Shown here: one piece after another, positions 17,367 to 25,752 of the stretch
Layout: every line of letters begins with the position of its first letter
Position numbering within the stretch: position 1 is the stretch's first letter
Assembly: GCF_009192775.1 (NCBI RefSeq)
Contig: NZ_VTFX01000005.1
Coordinates: 620,001-684,000, forward strand
Length of the DNA stretch: 64,000 nucleotides
Reading direction: 5' to 3'
DNA from: Arthrobacter yangruifuii
GTDB lineage: Bacteria; Actinomycetota; Actinomycetes; Actinomycetales; Micrococcaceae
Position numbers and translations under genes: made by a program
Notes under the pieces: model-generated
The model's database searches: none
The model's input: only the letters and a program-made list of their open reading frames with translations
What the model was told of the DNA's origin: nothing

Positions 17367-18650
17367 ATGACCTTCCCGCAGGCAGTCTCCACCGCAGGCT
17401 ATACCGAAGTCGATCTGGCCCGATGGGTCACGGAACCGGCGAAAAACACCAACCGCACGCAGTTCGGCCGTGACCGGGCGCGCGTGCTGCATTCCTCCGC
17501 GCTGCGCCGGCTCGGAGCCAAAACCCAGGTGGTGGCTCCGGATACGGACGACTTCGTGCGGACCCGGCTGACGCACAGCCTGGAGGTGGCCCAGGTGGGC
17601 CGGGAACTGGGTAACGCACTGGGCTGCGATCCCGACGTCGTCGACGCAGCCTGCCTCTCGCATGACCTGGGGCACCCGCCCTTCGGCCACAACGGCGAGA
17701 CCGCGCTCAACGACATTGCGCACGCCATCGGCGGGTTCGAGGGCAACGCCCAGACGCTGCGGCTGCTGACCCGGTTGGAACCGAAGATCATTGCCCCGGA
17801 CGGCACCCCGGCCGGCCTGAACCTCACCCGGGCCAGTCTGGATGCGGCGTGCAAGTACCCGTGGTCCATCGCCGACGCCCCGCTGGTGAACGGGCACCGC
17901 ACCACCAAGTTCGGCGTGTACGAGGATGACCTGCCCGTCTTCACCTGGCTGCGCGACGGTGCCCCGGAGGGACGCTCCTGCCTGGAGGCCCAGGTCATGG
18001 ATCTGGCGGACGACGTCTCCTACTCCGTGCACGACGTCGAGGACGCGATCGTTGCCGGCCATGTGCAGCTCAAGTGGCTGGACAACCCGGACCAGCGTGC
18101 CCGCGTGGTGGGCTACACCCAGCAGTGGTACCTGCCCGGAGCGGACCCGGCCGCCATCGACGCCGCCCTGGCCCGGCTGGAGGCCACCGCCGTGTGGGTC
18201 CGCGAATCCGACGGCAGCCGCCGCGCCATGGCAGCGCTGAAGGACATGACCAGCCAGCTGATCGGCCGGTTCTGCAACAGCGCCCTGGAGGCCACCCGAG
18301 GGATCTACGGCACCGACCCGCTGACCCGGTACAACGCCGAAATTGTCGTCCCCGAGGACACCCTGCTGGAAATTTCCGTGATGAAGGGCCTGGCCACCAC
18401 GTTCGTCATGACCACTGACCAGCGCCAGCCGCTGTACGAACGCCAGCGTGAAATCCTCACCGCCCTCGTCGCCCAGCTCTCCGCCACCGGGGATAAGCAC
18501 CTGGACCCGATGTTCGCCGCCGACTGGCGGGACGCGGCCGACGACGGCGCCCGGCTGCGCGTCGTCGTCGACCAGGTCGCCTCGCTCACGGACGGTTCGG
18601 CACTGGCCCTGCACGAACGGCTGGTAGGGCCGGTTCCGGCGCTCTGGTAA
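17367..18650 (+). CDS. dgt: Deoxyguanosinetriphosphate triphosphohydrolase
   Basis: 427-residue HD-domain dNTPase cleaving dGTP to deoxyguanosine and triphosphate. FGRDRARVLHSSALRRL, the metal His in LTHSLEVAQVGREL, and the HD pair in CLSHDLGHPPFGHNGE are clear, followed by QTLRLLTRLE and DLADDVSYSVHDVEDA. The length is that of the shorter bacterial dgt type. It lies directly behind dusB and before a long leader of a surface protein. Inferred role: nucleotide pool control. Confidence 0.94.
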   Translation: MTFPQAVSTAGYTEVDLARWVTEPAKNTNRTQFGRDRARVLHSSALRRLGAKTQVVAPDTDDFVRTRLTHSLEVAQVGRELGNALGCDPDVVDAACLSHDLGHPPFGHNGETALNDIAHAIGGFEGNAQTLRLLTRLEPKIIAPDGTPAGLNLTRASLDAACKYPWSIADAPLVNGHRTTKFGVYEDDLPVFTWLRDGAPEGRSCLEAQVMDLADDVSYSVHDVEDAIVAGHVQLKWLDNPDQRARVVGYTQQWYLPGADPAAIDAALARLEATAVWVRESDGSRRAMAALKDMTSQLIGRFCNSALEATRGIYGTDPLTRYNAEIVVPEDTLLEISVMKGLATTFVMTTDQRQPLYERQREILTALVAQLSATGDKHLDPMFAADWRDAADDGARLRVVVDQVASLTDGSALALHERLVGPVPALW

Positions 18651-18808
18651 ATCCATTTCCGGCGTTTTCGGGCCGGATATTGGCGATGACTCTGGCGGAG
18701 CCAACCTGGGGACCATAGTCTTTCGGCTCCGAGGTGCATCACCCATCCCTTCGGTTACCACTGGCCGCAGGAGCACCTCCATCGGACAACTCCCACGGGG
18801 GACTCTTG

Positions 18809-21800
18809 ATGAGCGACCAGCCCTTCCTTTTCCGTTCCCATCGACGCCGCAATCAGTATCCGCGGTCCGCCCAACGCGGACTGCGGGGCATCTTCCTTGC
18901 CGCCCTGCTCTCCCTGTTGTTCTTCGTCCCGATGGCCGGCCCGGCCCAGGCGGCCGTTGATCCGGAACCGCCGCGGGGCGCGGCTCCGGCGTCGGACGCC
19001 GGCACCGACATTGTGATCACGTCCCTGGGCGAAGGGCGAAGGAACGTCCCCGGGGCGCTGCCGCCCGTTGGGACCACCTGGCCCATCAATGCTTATCCCA
19101 CCTCCATTCCGGCGGGCTACCAATCCGAGACGGTCGGTTTCGCAGGGGTCATCAACACCCAGGAAGTGGACGGGACCACTACGGCCCAGATGTACTGCAT
19201 CGATCTGCGGACCTCCACACGTGTGGGCATCGGGTATGAAAACGGTACGTGGGACGAATCCAACGTCCCCAATATCGGATATGTGAACCGGATCCTGAAT
19301 ACCTATTATCCGAGCACGAATCTCCCTGCCGGTGTCGACAACAATACGAAGGCCGCGGCGGTGCAGGCCGCCATCTGGTTCTTCACGGACGGCTACGTGG
19401 TCAACCGCACCAACAGCCTGTATTCCACCGTTGCCTCCATCGTGAACTCCACCATCGCGGCCGGGCCGCTGGAGGAACCGGATGCCCCGGATATCTCGAT
19501 CACTCCTGCCACGGCCGAAGCCGCAGTGACGGGTGTCGCCGGACCCTACACCGTGACCTCAGAGGCCGATGAAATCACCGTGACGGTCGACGACGGCTTC
19601 GGTCTCTTCGCAGATGCCGCAGGCACCGTGCCGCTCACCAACCCGGTCGCCAGCGGTACGCAGGTGTGGGTGCGGAGTGAGGACGGAGGCACCGGGCCAG
19701 CCACCATCAGCGCGCGGGCGGTGGTGACCGTTCCCACGGGCAGTGTGTACCTCTACGACGGGGCCACACCGGGGGTGGACGCTGCCCAGAAACTGATCCT
19801 GGCGGACACCCGGGAACTGAGCTCCGCAGCCAGTGCCACGGCGAGCTTCTTCGAGGTCGGGTCCTTGACGGTTACCAAATCGATTGAGGGTCCCGCCGCG
19901 GGCAGCCAAGACGCGGTGGTGATCAGCATCGACTGCGGAACGGGTTACCAGTTCACCTTTAATATTGACGCCGAATCCACCGGGGCGCCGTCGGAGACCT
20001 TCACCGACATCCCGGCAGGTTCCGTCTGTACGATTACCGAGCCCACCAACGGTACCAATGCAAGTGTCGCGGTCAGCACAAGCATTGTGCCGACCGCAGT
20101 GACGATCCCTTCGGGTACCGCGGCGACGGCGACGGTCACGGACACGTACACCTTCACCTCCGGGACACTGGTGGTTACCAAAACCAATATGGGGGAGGCA
20201 GCCGGCGCGCAGGGCGAGGTGACGATCTCCGTGGTCTGCACCCTGGACGGTGCCACGGTACTGAATGAAACGGTGACTATCCCTGAAGGGACGCTTACGC
20301 CGGAGGCAGCAGAATTCCCCAACATCGCCGTAGGCTCCAGCTGCACGGTGACGGAAACCGGAAGGGGGGAGACCACTGCCGTGGCTGTCACTGTCGAAGG
20401 CGAGGGGACTGTGGTCGTTCCGCCGACAGGGAGCGTTACTGCCGCACTGACCAACACCTACACGTTCAATCCCGGGACGCTTGCGGTGCGCAAGGACATC
20501 ACCGGGTCCGGGGCGGGCCGGCAGGGCGTTGTGACACTGCAGGTCACCTGCAGCTCCGGGGCAAGCCGGACCATCACCATCCCGGCCGGCACCACCGAAC
20601 CCATCACGGAGGAAATCACGGGCCTTCCCTCCGGGACCACCTGCACCGTCACAGAGACAGCAGACGGTGCCACCACGGAGGTCAGCGTCAGCACGGTGAT
20701 CGATCCGGCCGGGGGAGCAATAACCATCCCGGCCGGCGACGGCGTGGAGGTTACTGTCACTGACACATACACGGTGAACCCGGGGGCACTGCTTGTGAAC
20801 AAGAGCATTGCCGGCCCGGCAGCGGGTCAGCAGGGCGAGGTCACCCTTGAGGTGACCTGCACCCTGGAGAGCGCGGTTGTCGCAGAGGGAAGCTTCACCG
20901 TCACAGCCGGCACCACAGGCACCGTTCCGGCAGGCACCCTCAGGGGGATTCCGGAAGGGGCCAGCTGCGCGGTCACCGAACCGGTCACCGGCGAGAGCAC
21001 CGAAATAGGCGTGATGGTGGATCTGCCCGATTCCGTGACCATCGCCGCCGGCGCCACCGCCACGGCAACTGTGACGGATACCTACAGTCAAAACCCGGGG
21101 CTCCTGCGGGTTACGAAGGTGATCGCAGGTGAGGCTGCCGGAAACCAGGACGCCGTGGAAATTGATGTCCTGTGCACCCTGGCTGGTGAAACGGTGTTCG
21201 AGGAAACCTCCCAGATCCCGGCCGGCGAGACCGGCGAGGTAGCGGCCCAGTTCCTGAATATCCCAGCGGGCGCCAGCTGTGCCATTACTGAACCGGTCAC
21301 AGGGGTCACCGAGTTTGTCCAGGTTGTCCCCGAACTTCCCACGCCGGTCACCATCACCCCCGGCGGCATCCAGAGTGCCACTGTGACCAATACCTACACC
21401 TTCACCCCCGGAACGCTGTCAGTCACTAAGGAGTTTGCCGGAGAAGCCGTCGGTGCGCAGGGTGAGGTGGTGCTGCAGGTGATCTGCGGCCCGGATGGAT
21501 CGGTCCTGGATGAAACCGTGACCATCCCCGCCGGGACCGCCGAACCGGTAACCCGGAATTTCGAGGATCTGCCCGCCGGCACGGAATGCACCGTCACCGA
21601 AACGGAAACCGGCGCCACAACAACGGTCTCCGTGGACACCGTCATTACGGACCCGGTCACCATCCCGGCTGCAGGCGGTGCGGAACTGACGGTCACCAAC
21701 ACGTACAGTTTCGTGCCCGGCGCCTTGGAAGTCACCAAGGCCATCGCCGGTGAGGCGGCCGGCCAGCAGGGTGAGGTTGTCCTGCAGGTGACCTGCGGGC

Positions 21801-22525
21801 CGGACGGATCGGTACTGAATGAGACGGTGACCATTCCGGCAGGCGCCGAAGAGAACGTCACCACGACGTTTGAGGACCTGCCTGTGGGAACGGAATGCGT
21901 TGTCACTGAAACGGCCACCGGAGCAACCACTCAAGTCTCCGTGACCACGCAGGCACCGCAACCGGTAACGGTCATCGGTGCAGGGACCGTCACAGCAACT
22001 GTTACCAACACCTACTCGTTTACCCCCGGCACCCTCCTGGTGACCAAGGTCATCGCCGGAGAAGCCGCCGGCCGACAGGGCGAGGTAGTGCTGCGGGTCC
22101 AGTGCGGTCCCGACGGATCGGTCCTGGATGAGACGGTAAGCATTCCTGCAGGAACGGAGGGCGACGTCAGCACCGGCTTTGAGGGCCTGCCCACCGGCAC
22201 CGAATGCACCGTAACCGAAACAGCGGGCGGGGAAACCAGCACCGTCAACGTGGTGGCTGACCTGCCGGAGCCGGTAACGATCCCCGCCGGCGGCGGGGCC
22301 GAAGCCATCGTTACCAACACGTACGCCCCCGTAGTGCAACCGGAACCGCAGCCGGCACCCGCTCCGGCGGGACCGGACCGGCCCGACCTTCCGTCCACCG
22401 GTGCCAACGGGACTCTCGGGTGGCTCTACGCCGGTGCCGGGCTGCTGCTGGCAGGAGGACTTGCACTGGCGGCCAGCCGCCGCAGGTCAGGCAGCACGGA
22501 GGAAGAGGCTAAGCCTCAGGAGTAG
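18809..22525 (+). CDS. LPXTG cell-wall-anchored thioester-domain adhesin with DUF5979-type repeats
   Basis: 1238 residues from MSDQPFLF; the frame is open 25 codons further up, but ACGGGGGA at 18795-18802 suits this start. There is a long signal peptide (Arg-rich head, hydrophobic FLAALLSLLFFVPMAG, cleavage after AQA near 48). Next is a TQXA-like thioester domain with Cys130 in MYCIDL and Gln186 in AAAVQAAIWFF, the pair that forms an internal Cys-Gln thioester in Gram-positive adhesins. After about residue 350 come eight repeats of 100-105 residues, each starting like G-T-L-x-V-T-K, holding two Cys and ending T-N/D-T-Y. The tail has LPSTG (1194-1198), a membrane helix and an RRR tail for sortase anchoring. 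No sortase is in the window. Confidence 0.9.
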   Translation: MSDQPFLFRSHRRRNQYPRSAQRGLRGIFLAALLSLLFFVPMAGPAQAAVDPEPPRGAAPASDAGTDIVITSLGEGRRNVPGALPPVGTTWPINAYPTSIPAGYQSETVGFAGVINTQEVDGTTTAQMYCIDLRTSTRVGIGYENGTWDESNVPNIGYVNRILNTYYPSTNLPAGVDNNTKAAAVQAAIWFFTDGYVVNRTNSLYSTVASIVNSTIAAGPLEEPDAPDISITPATAEAAVTGVAGPYTVTSEADEITVTVDDGFGLFADAAGTVPLTNPVASGTQVWVRSEDGGTGPATISARAVVTVPTGSVYLYDGATPGVDAAQKLILADTRELSSAASATASFFEVGSLTVTKSIEGPAAGSQDAVVISIDCGTGYQFTFNIDAESTGAPSETFTDIPAGSVCTITEPTNGTNASVAVSTSIVPTAVTIPSGTAATATVTDTYTFTSGTLVVTKTNMGEAAGAQGEVTISVVCTLDGATVLNETVTIPEGTLTPEAAEFPNIAVGSSCTVTETGRGETTAVAVTVEGEGTVVVPPTGSVTAALTNTYTFNPGTLAVRKDITGSGAGRQGVVTLQVTCSSGASRTITIPAGTTEPITEEITGLPSGTTCTVTETADGATTEVSVSTVIDPAGGAITIPAGDGVEVTVTDTYTVNPGALLVNKSIAGPAAGQQGEVTLEVTCTLESAVVAEGSFTVTAGTTGTVPAGTLRGIPEGASCAVTEPVTGESTEIGVMVDLPDSVTIAAGATATATVTDTYSQNPGLLRVTKVIAGEAAGNQDAVEIDVLCTLAGETVFEETSQIPAGETGEVAAQFLNIPAGASCAITEPVTGVTEFVQVVPELPTPVTITPGGIQSATVTNTYTFTPGTLSVTKEFAGEAVGAQGEVVLQVICGPDGSVLDETVTIPAGTAEPVTRNFEDLPAGTECTVTETETGATTTVSVDTVITDPVTIPAAGGAELTVTNTYSFVPGALEVTKAIAGEAAGQQGEVVLQVTCGPDGSVLNETVTIPAGAEENVTTTFEDLPVGTECVVTETATGATTQVSVTTQAPQPVTVIGAGTVTATVTNTYSFTPGTLLVTKVIAGEAAGRQGEVVLRVQCGPDGSVLDETVSIPAGTEGDVSTGFEGLPTGTECTVTETAGGETSTVNVVADLPEPVTIPAGGGAEAIVTNTYAPVVQPEPQPAPAPAGPDRPDLPSTGANGTLGWLYAGAGLLLAGGLALAASRRRSGSTEEEAKPQE
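19860..22324 (+). repeat. Array of eight ~310-bp coding repeats (DUF5979-like)
   Basis: Units begin near 19860, 20161, 20473, 20782, 21097, 21409, 21718 and 22027, a spacing of 301-315 bp. The last three are the most alike, pointing to recent internal duplication. Each unit encodes a beta-rich domain with VTK near its start and a TNTY-like end, plus two Cys (VxC and TECTVTE) that could form a disulfide. Together they would form a rigid stalk. Confidence 0.85.
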
Positions 22526-22543
22526 TGGGGAGTAGCTGTCCAG

Positions 22544-22585
22544 GAGGATCCCGTGTGGCCGGCGGCCGCACGGGATCCTCTCTGT
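22544..22585 (+). terminator. Intrinsic terminator after the adhesin gene
   Basis: A 12-bp perfect stem, 22544-22555 with 22569-22580, encloses a 13-base GC-rich loop and is followed by a short T/C run. Confidence 0.8.
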
Positions 22586-22633
22586 GCAGGCCCCGGCAAC
22601 GCGGCATCAGCGGGGAAGAATAGACTGGGAGGT

Positions 22634-24664
22634 ATGGCCGGACTGATCAAGCGTGAAGATATCGATGAAGTGCGGCTGCGCACCGACATCAAGGCCGTGA
22701 TCGACGGTTACGTGACCCTGAAGTCGGCCGGCATCGGCTCCTTCAAGGGCCTGTGTCCCTTCCATGACGAGCGCTCGCCGTCCTTCCATGTCCGCCCGCA
22801 GGTGGGCACCTACCACTGCTTCGGCTGCGGCGAGAGTGGTGACGTGATCTCCTTCGTGCAGAAGATGGACCACGGCACCTTCTCGGAAACAGTGGAGAAG
22901 CTGGCTGCCCGGCTTGGCTACGAACTGCATTACGAGGACGGCGGCACCGGACCGCGCCGCGAAGACGTGGGTAAACGGCAGCGGCTCCTGGACGCACACA
23001 AAGTCGCCGCGGAGTTCTTCCGCAGCCAGCTGGGCACACAGGGTGCGGCGGCGGCGCGCAGTTTCCTGCAGGAACGCGGTTTCGATCCGGCAGCGGCGGA
23101 GCATTTCGGCGTCGGCTACGCACCGCAGGGCTGGGACTCGCTGCTCAAGCACCTGACGTCCAAAGGCTTCACCCGCGAGGAACTGGCGGAGACCGGGATG
23201 TTCTCCACCGGTTCCGACGCTTCCCGGTTCTATGACCGTTTCCGTGGCCGGCTTATCTGGCCCATCCGCGACCTCACCGGTGCCGTGATCGGTTTTGGTG
23301 CCCGCAAGCTCTATGAAGATGACCAGGGTCCCAAGTACCTCAATACCCCCGAAACTCCGCTCTATAAGAAATCCCAGGTCCTCTACGGCATCGACCTGGC
23401 CAAACGGGACATCGCCAAGACCCGGCAGTTGGTGGTCGTGGAAGGGTATACCGATGTAATGGCCTGCCATCTGGCCGGCATCACCACCGCCGTCGCCACC
23501 TGTGGAACGGCGTTCGGCACCGACCACATCAAGATCGCCCGGCGGCTCCTGTCCGACGACGGCACCGGGGGAGAGGTCATCTTCACGTTCGACGGCGACG
23601 CCGCCGGCCAGAAGGCCGCCCTGCGGGCCTTCGAGGAGGACCAGCGGTTCACTGCGCAGACCTATGTCGCCGTGGACCCCAACGGCATGGACCCCTGTGA
23701 CATCCGCCAGACCCACGGTGATTCTGCCGTTGCCGAGCTGATCCATTCCCGCCGTCCGTTGTTCGAGTTCGCGATCCGCTCCACGCTGCGCAAGTTCGAT
23801 CTGAACACCGTGGAGGGAAGGGTCTCCGCGCTGCGGGCCGCGGCACCGGTGGTGGCGGACATCCGTGACCCGGCGATGCGCCCGGCGTACGCACGCGAAC
23901 TCGCCGGATGGCTGGGGACCGACGTCGACGACGTCACCCGGGCGGTCAACGCCGCCGCCAAACGGGGGAAGGCCACGCCCGGCGGGGACAGCTCCGGCCC
24001 GCAGGCTCCGGCCGGACGCAGCCAGGAGGGACACCAGTTCGGCCAGCGCGGGGACCAGCAGCAGTACGGCCAGCAGCGGGGCGGACAGTCCCGTTACGGG
24101 CAGCGCGGTGAGAATTCCCCGCGGCAGTGGCAGGGCCGGAATCCGGCCCAGGATCACGCCCGGCAGGAACCCGAATCTGCGCCCGCGTTCAGCCGTCCCA
24201 ACGCCAGCGATCCTGCAGCCCGGATGGAGCGCCAGGCCCTGGAAGTGGCACTCCAGCAGCCGGGAATGCTCGACGCCGGTCAGTGGGAACGCTTCAAGGC
24301 TGTCCGGTTCACCGTTCCGGCCTATGTGGCAGTCCATGACGCGATCCGGGCCGCAGGCGACGCGGGAACCGCCCCGGCGGCCTGGGTGGAGCGGGTGCGG
24401 GAGGAGCTGCCGGAGCCCCTGCGCGGTTTGGTCAGCGAGCTGGCCGTGACGCCGCTGCCTGCCCGGGACGCCGATGCGCTGGCCCTGTACTGCCATGACA
24501 TCCTCAACCGGCTTTTCGAGCTTCAGGTGACCCACCTCAAGGCAGAGAAACTGGGCCAGCTGCAGCGCCTGGATCCCAACGCTGATCAGGAGCTGTTCCA
24601 CCAGCTCAACCGTGAGCTCATGGAGCTGGAGATGCAGCGCCGCGCCCTGCGGGGAGACCAGTAA
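22634..24664 (+). CDS. dnaG: DNA primase
   Basis: 676 residues from MAGLIKREDIDE, preceded by GGGAGG at 22627-22632; a longer frame upstream is unlikely. It synthesises RNA primers for replication. The CHC2 zinc-binding domain is at about 40-65 (CPFHDE and YHCFGCGESGD). The RNA polymerase core with Toprim follows: VVVEGYTDVMACHLAG supplies the Glu, FTFDGDAAGQKAA the DxD. A Gln/Gly/Arg-rich linker spans about 460-520, followed by the C-terminal helical DnaB-binding region. This linker is longer than in most bacterial primases. Confidence 0.97.
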   Translation: MAGLIKREDIDEVRLRTDIKAVIDGYVTLKSAGIGSFKGLCPFHDERSPSFHVRPQVGTYHCFGCGESGDVISFVQKMDHGTFSETVEKLAARLGYELHYEDGGTGPRREDVGKRQRLLDAHKVAAEFFRSQLGTQGAAAARSFLQERGFDPAAAEHFGVGYAPQGWDSLLKHLTSKGFTREELAETGMFSTGSDASRFYDRFRGRLIWPIRDLTGAVIGFGARKLYEDDQGPKYLNTPETPLYKKSQVLYGIDLAKRDIAKTRQLVVVEGYTDVMACHLAGITTAVATCGTAFGTDHIKIARRLLSDDGTGGEVIFTFDGDAAGQKAALRAFEEDQRFTAQTYVAVDPNGMDPCDIRQTHGDSAVAELIHSRRPLFEFAIRSTLRKFDLNTVEGRVSALRAAAPVVADIRDPAMRPAYARELAGWLGTDVDDVTRAVNAAAKRGKATPGGDSSGPQAPAGRSQEGHQFGQRGDQQQYGQQRGGQSRYGQRGENSPRQWQGRNPAQDHARQEPESAPAFSRPNASDPAARMERQALEVALQQPGMLDAGQWERFKAVRFTVPAYVAVHDAIRAAGDAGTAPAAWVERVREELPEPLRGLVSELAVTPLPARDADALALYCHDILNRLFELQVTHLKAEKLGQLQRLDPNADQELFHQLNRELMELEMQRRALRGDQ

Positions 24665-24737
24665 AGGCCCGGATTCCTCCGGCAGGGTGCCGATTTCGTT
24701 TCGGCGCGGAATCTGGGTAAAGTAAAACCTGCCGCTT

Positions 24738-24810
24738 TCCCCCGTAGCTCAATTGGCAGAGCATTCGACTGTTAATCGAAGGGTTACTGGTTCGAGTCCA
24801 GTCGGGGGAG
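24738..24810 (+). tRNA. tRNA-Asn (GTT), copy 1
   Basis: A 73-nt cloverleaf: acceptor TCCCCCG with CGGGGGA, D-arm GCTC...GAGC, anticodon loop CTGTTAA (GTT, Asn), T-loop TTCGAGT and discriminator G. CCA is not encoded. It is identical to the copy at 25408-25480. Confidence 0.97.
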
Positions 24811-24818
24811 CAATCGGG

Positions 24819-24859
24819 AAGGCCCTTGGTCTGCAGCTATGCAGATCAGGGGCCTTTTT
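24819..24859 (+). terminator. Intrinsic terminator of tRNA-Asn copy 1
   Basis: A 17-bp stem with two G-U pairs (24819-24835 with 24840-24856), loop gcta, then TTTTT. It overlaps the 3' end of the convergent Nudix pseudogene, whose stop is at 24846-24848. Confidence 0.92.
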
Positions 24860-25292
24860 CGTGCTGCCCCAGTCTGCCAAGTCCGGCGCCGAGTCCGGCA
24901 GCGAGGACATGGGCCTGGGGGAGGGGCATCCACCAGCAGGTCCAGGCTGCGGGTGAACCGCCGTGTGCGGGATCCGGCTCCCCGGCGTCCCAGCGCTCGG
25001 CGAGGTCCCCGGCGTTCACCTCCATCTGGAAGAAGTGTCGGACAGCCGCCTCATTCCGCAGCGGACGGAGGTCGTAGACAGACTCGCCGAGCTACCTCAA
25101 GACCCTGCCGCTTCGCCCGGTCTCCTCGTGCAGCTCGCGGACTGCGGCGGCGGCTGCCTCTTCACCGGGACGGATAGTCCCGGCCGGGACCTGGACGCCC
25201 GTGATTTCGAGGGGCACATCTTTATGGGTGAAAACCAGCAGATGGCCCTGCTGTACGGCGTAGCAGACGACTTTCCGGACCGGTGTAACCAT
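24846..25292 (-). pseudogene. Nudix hydrolase broken by an in-frame amber codon
   Basis: From MVTPVRKVVCYAV the frame encodes a Nudix fold with the full Nudix box (GTIRPGEEAAAAAVREL then HEETG). It meets TAG at 25092-25094, codon 67, right after the box. The same frame continues without other stops through YDLRPLRNEAAVRHFFQMEV and further plausible Nudix C-terminal sequence to TGA at 24846-24848. Joined, the protein would be about 147 residues, normal for the family. So a single substitution, not a frameshift, separates it from an intact gene. It lies between two identical tRNA-Asn genes. A sequencing error or readthrough is possible. Confidence 0.75.
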
Positions 25293-25407
25293 GCGCAACT
25301 GTCTCACAGAGCCCAAGCCTCTGCCGTTCAACCACCCGGTGAGACGGACTCCCACCCGCGTGGTTCGGAAGCACCCCAAACTTCCTGTATAGTTGAGGAC
25401 GCCGCTT

Positions 25408-25480
25408 TCCCCCGTAGCTCAATTGGCAGAGCATTCGACTGTTAATCGAAGGGTTACTGGTTCGAGTCCAGTCGGGGGAG
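25408..25480 (+). tRNA. tRNA-Asn (GTT), copy 2
   Basis: 73 nt, identical to the copy at 24738-24810, including gccgctt just upstream. This implies duplication of the tRNA with part of its promoter-proximal flank. Confidence 0.97.
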
Positions 25481-25485
25481 CCAGC

Positions 25486-25528
25486 AAAGGGTCTGTGACC
25501 GGGTTTTCCCGTGTTGCGGGCCCTTTTT
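25486..25528 (+). terminator. Intrinsic terminator of tRNA-Asn copy 2
   Basis: AAAGGG (25486-25491) pairs with CCCTTT (25521-25526), with G-U extended pairing and an inner GGG/CCC hairpin, followed by a T-run. Its sequence differs from the copy 1 terminator. Confidence 0.75.
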
Positions 25529-25752
25529 GTGTCCGTCCTTGAGCCGGGATGTGCGTCCTGCCCCGGGGATTACGGCCGGTCCGGTCCGGGTCCACACAGA
25601 ATTTCCATCAACCGTTGAGCGCCCATCTGTCTTCGGAGGACTGCTCCGGCTACCGTGCATGAACAAGCATGCTTAGGGTTATGCGTAGGCTTAAGTGTTT
25701 TGACACCAGTCATATGTACGTAGCTAGTTGAGTAGAAAACGAGGAACGGTCG

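Noticed and set aside
22607-24601. 664-codon open frame antisense to dnaG
   Set aside because: Shadow of a conserved primase; no domain features.
24738-25480. tRNA-Asn pair as attL/attR of an integrative element
   Set aside because: Only 597 bp lie between, with no integrase or phage gene; simple duplication explains it better.
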